DNA of 64,000 bases from Streptomyces tendae (GTDB lineage: Bacteria; Actinomycetota; Actinomycetes; Streptomycetales; Streptomycetaceae): NCBI RefSeq assembly GCF_008632955.1, contig NZ_CP043959.1:3534001-3598000 (forward strand), given 5' to 3'. The first letter of the stretch is position 1. Every line of letters begins with the position of its first letter. The position numbers were made by a program, and so were the translations under genes. Positions 63,467-64,000 of this stretch are shown here, piece by piece. The notes below the pieces were generated by a model. That model worked only from the letters and a program-made list of their open reading frames with translations, ran no database searches and had not been told where the DNA came from.

Positions 63467-63907
63467 CTAGGGGAGCGTCGTCCGGTGCACATGCCGGGCA
63501 CGTCCCTCCCGACGTCGGTCGAGGTAGTGCGCGCGGCCCTCGTCGTCGAGTTCGAAGGGTCCCGCCGGGATGACGCAGAACTCGTTGCCCTCGGGGTCCG
63601 CCATCACCAGGAATCCGCCGTCGTCGTACTCCGTCAGCCGTCGCCCACCGAGCCGCTCGATCCGGCGCTGCTCCGCGACCGGATCGGGTGCGGCGATGTC
63701 GAAGTGCATCCGGTTCTTGCCGGCCTTGGGCGCGTCGGTGCGCTGGAAGCCCAGGCCCAGGTCGTTCATCCGGCGCAGCCAGACGTAGGGGCCGGTGCGT
63801 CCCACGACCGGGCGGCCGAGCACCTCGGCCCAGAACGCGGCGAGCCGCTCGGGGTCCGTCGCGTCGACGATGAGGGCGTTGATCCGGGCTGAGGAGGAGT
63901 CGGCCAT
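63467..63907 (-). CDS. VOC-family protein
   Basis: A 146-residue glyoxalase-like protein: RINALIVDATDPERLAAFWA, MHFDIAAPDPVAEQRRIERL and VMADPEGNEFCVIPAG, the usual VOC pattern with a C-terminal E in EFCV. ATG 63907. Its stop codon lies in the right-hand CTAG next to the inverted-repeat element. Confidence 0.88.
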   Translation of the reverse strand: MADSSSARINALIVDATDPERLAAFWAEVLGRPVVGRTGPYVWLRRMNDLGLGFQRTDAPKAGKNRMHFDIAAPDPVAEQRRIERLGGRRLTEYDDGGFLVMADPEGNEFCVIPAGPFELDDEGRAHYLDRRREGRARHVHRTTLP

Positions 63908-63943
63908 GCCCCGATCCTCTCGCACCAGGGCGGGCAGACGGTC

Positions 63944-63988
63944 TTGGCGTGGCCCGAGGACGCGGCTAGGGTCCGTTTACAACGTTGT
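63944..63988 (+). promoter_or_regulatory. Promoter with a LacI-like operator at its start site, for a gene beyond the window
   Basis: TTGGCG (63944-63949), 17 bases, TAGGGT (63967-63972) is a good principal-type promoter. ACAACGTTGT (63979-63988), a perfect palindrome resembling LacI-family operators, covers the expected start site. The gene lies to the right of base 64000. Confidence 0.6.
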
Positions 63989-64000
63989 GTGACGGTCACG

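Overview
This window is chromosomal DNA of a high-GC actinobacterium, almost certainly a Streptomyces. Codons are strongly G/C at third positions, Shine-Dalgarno GGAGG motifs and GTG/TTG starts are common, genes overlap by ATGA/GTGA, and several families are typical of the genus (DUF574 methyltransferase, SCO0930-type lipoprotein, class F sortase, egtABCD, PAS-GGDEF-EAL protein of the RmdA type). From memory, the block lipoprotein / methyltransferase / rmdA / sdh / egt has the same order as the SCO0910-SCO0930 part of S. coelicolor. No rRNA, tRNA, prophage or CRISPR was found.

Layout. 0-4.4 kb: end of an ATP-binding regulator, an Fpg/Nei glycosylase, an ECF sigma / hypothetical / zinc anti-sigma group and a CapA-like gene. 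4.5-13.8 kb: membrane proteins, a MarR-hydrolase pair, a universal stress protein and amino-acid permease, an envelope group (polysaccharide deacetylase, sortase F, small secreted protein) and a LuxR-type regulator. 14-17.4 kb: a large secreted subtilase with a seven-repeat propeller-like region. 17.5-28 kb: DUF4239 and proline-rich proteins, the lipoprotein, the methyltransferase-rmdA pair, and LysR with a three-gene succinate dehydrogenase operon. 28-41 kb: stress and redox genes, dodecin, an orphan sugar-binding lipoprotein with a DasR-like site, the ergothioneine operon, a bacterial PARG, a MazF/PemK-like gene, and small enzymes. 41-47.8 kb: TetR-SDR pair, VOC and CBS proteins, archease, phosphoribosyltransferase, CoA transferase and LysR. 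47.8-58.5 kb: a GC-rich repeat array, a TetR-controlled molybdenum aldehyde oxidoreductase operon resembling paoABCD, an FMN reductase-TetR pair, LacI, and an aldehyde dehydrogenase. 58.5-64 kb: thioredoxin and flavin disulfide oxidoreductase, deformylase, TPR protein, threonine dehydratase, cupin and VOC protein, with a small inverted-repeat element between the last two.

How genes work together. Many regulators are divergent from one target with a clear palindrome between them (MarR-hydrolase, LysR-sdh, TetR-SDR, TetR-pao, TetR-FMN reductase). Redox balance is a theme: ergothioneine, thioredoxin with a disulfide oxidoreductase, dodecin, FMN reductase, aldehyde oxidation and dehydrogenation, and succinate oxidation.

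Caution. Eleven single-base length changes, mostly in G/C runs, interrupt eight otherwise well-conserved reading frames (capA-like, proline-rich, DUF2382, MazF-like, nucleotidyltransferase, def, TPR, threonine dehydratase). The pattern looks more like sequence error than like eight independent pseudogenes, so these genes are described as whole genes with their breaks marked.
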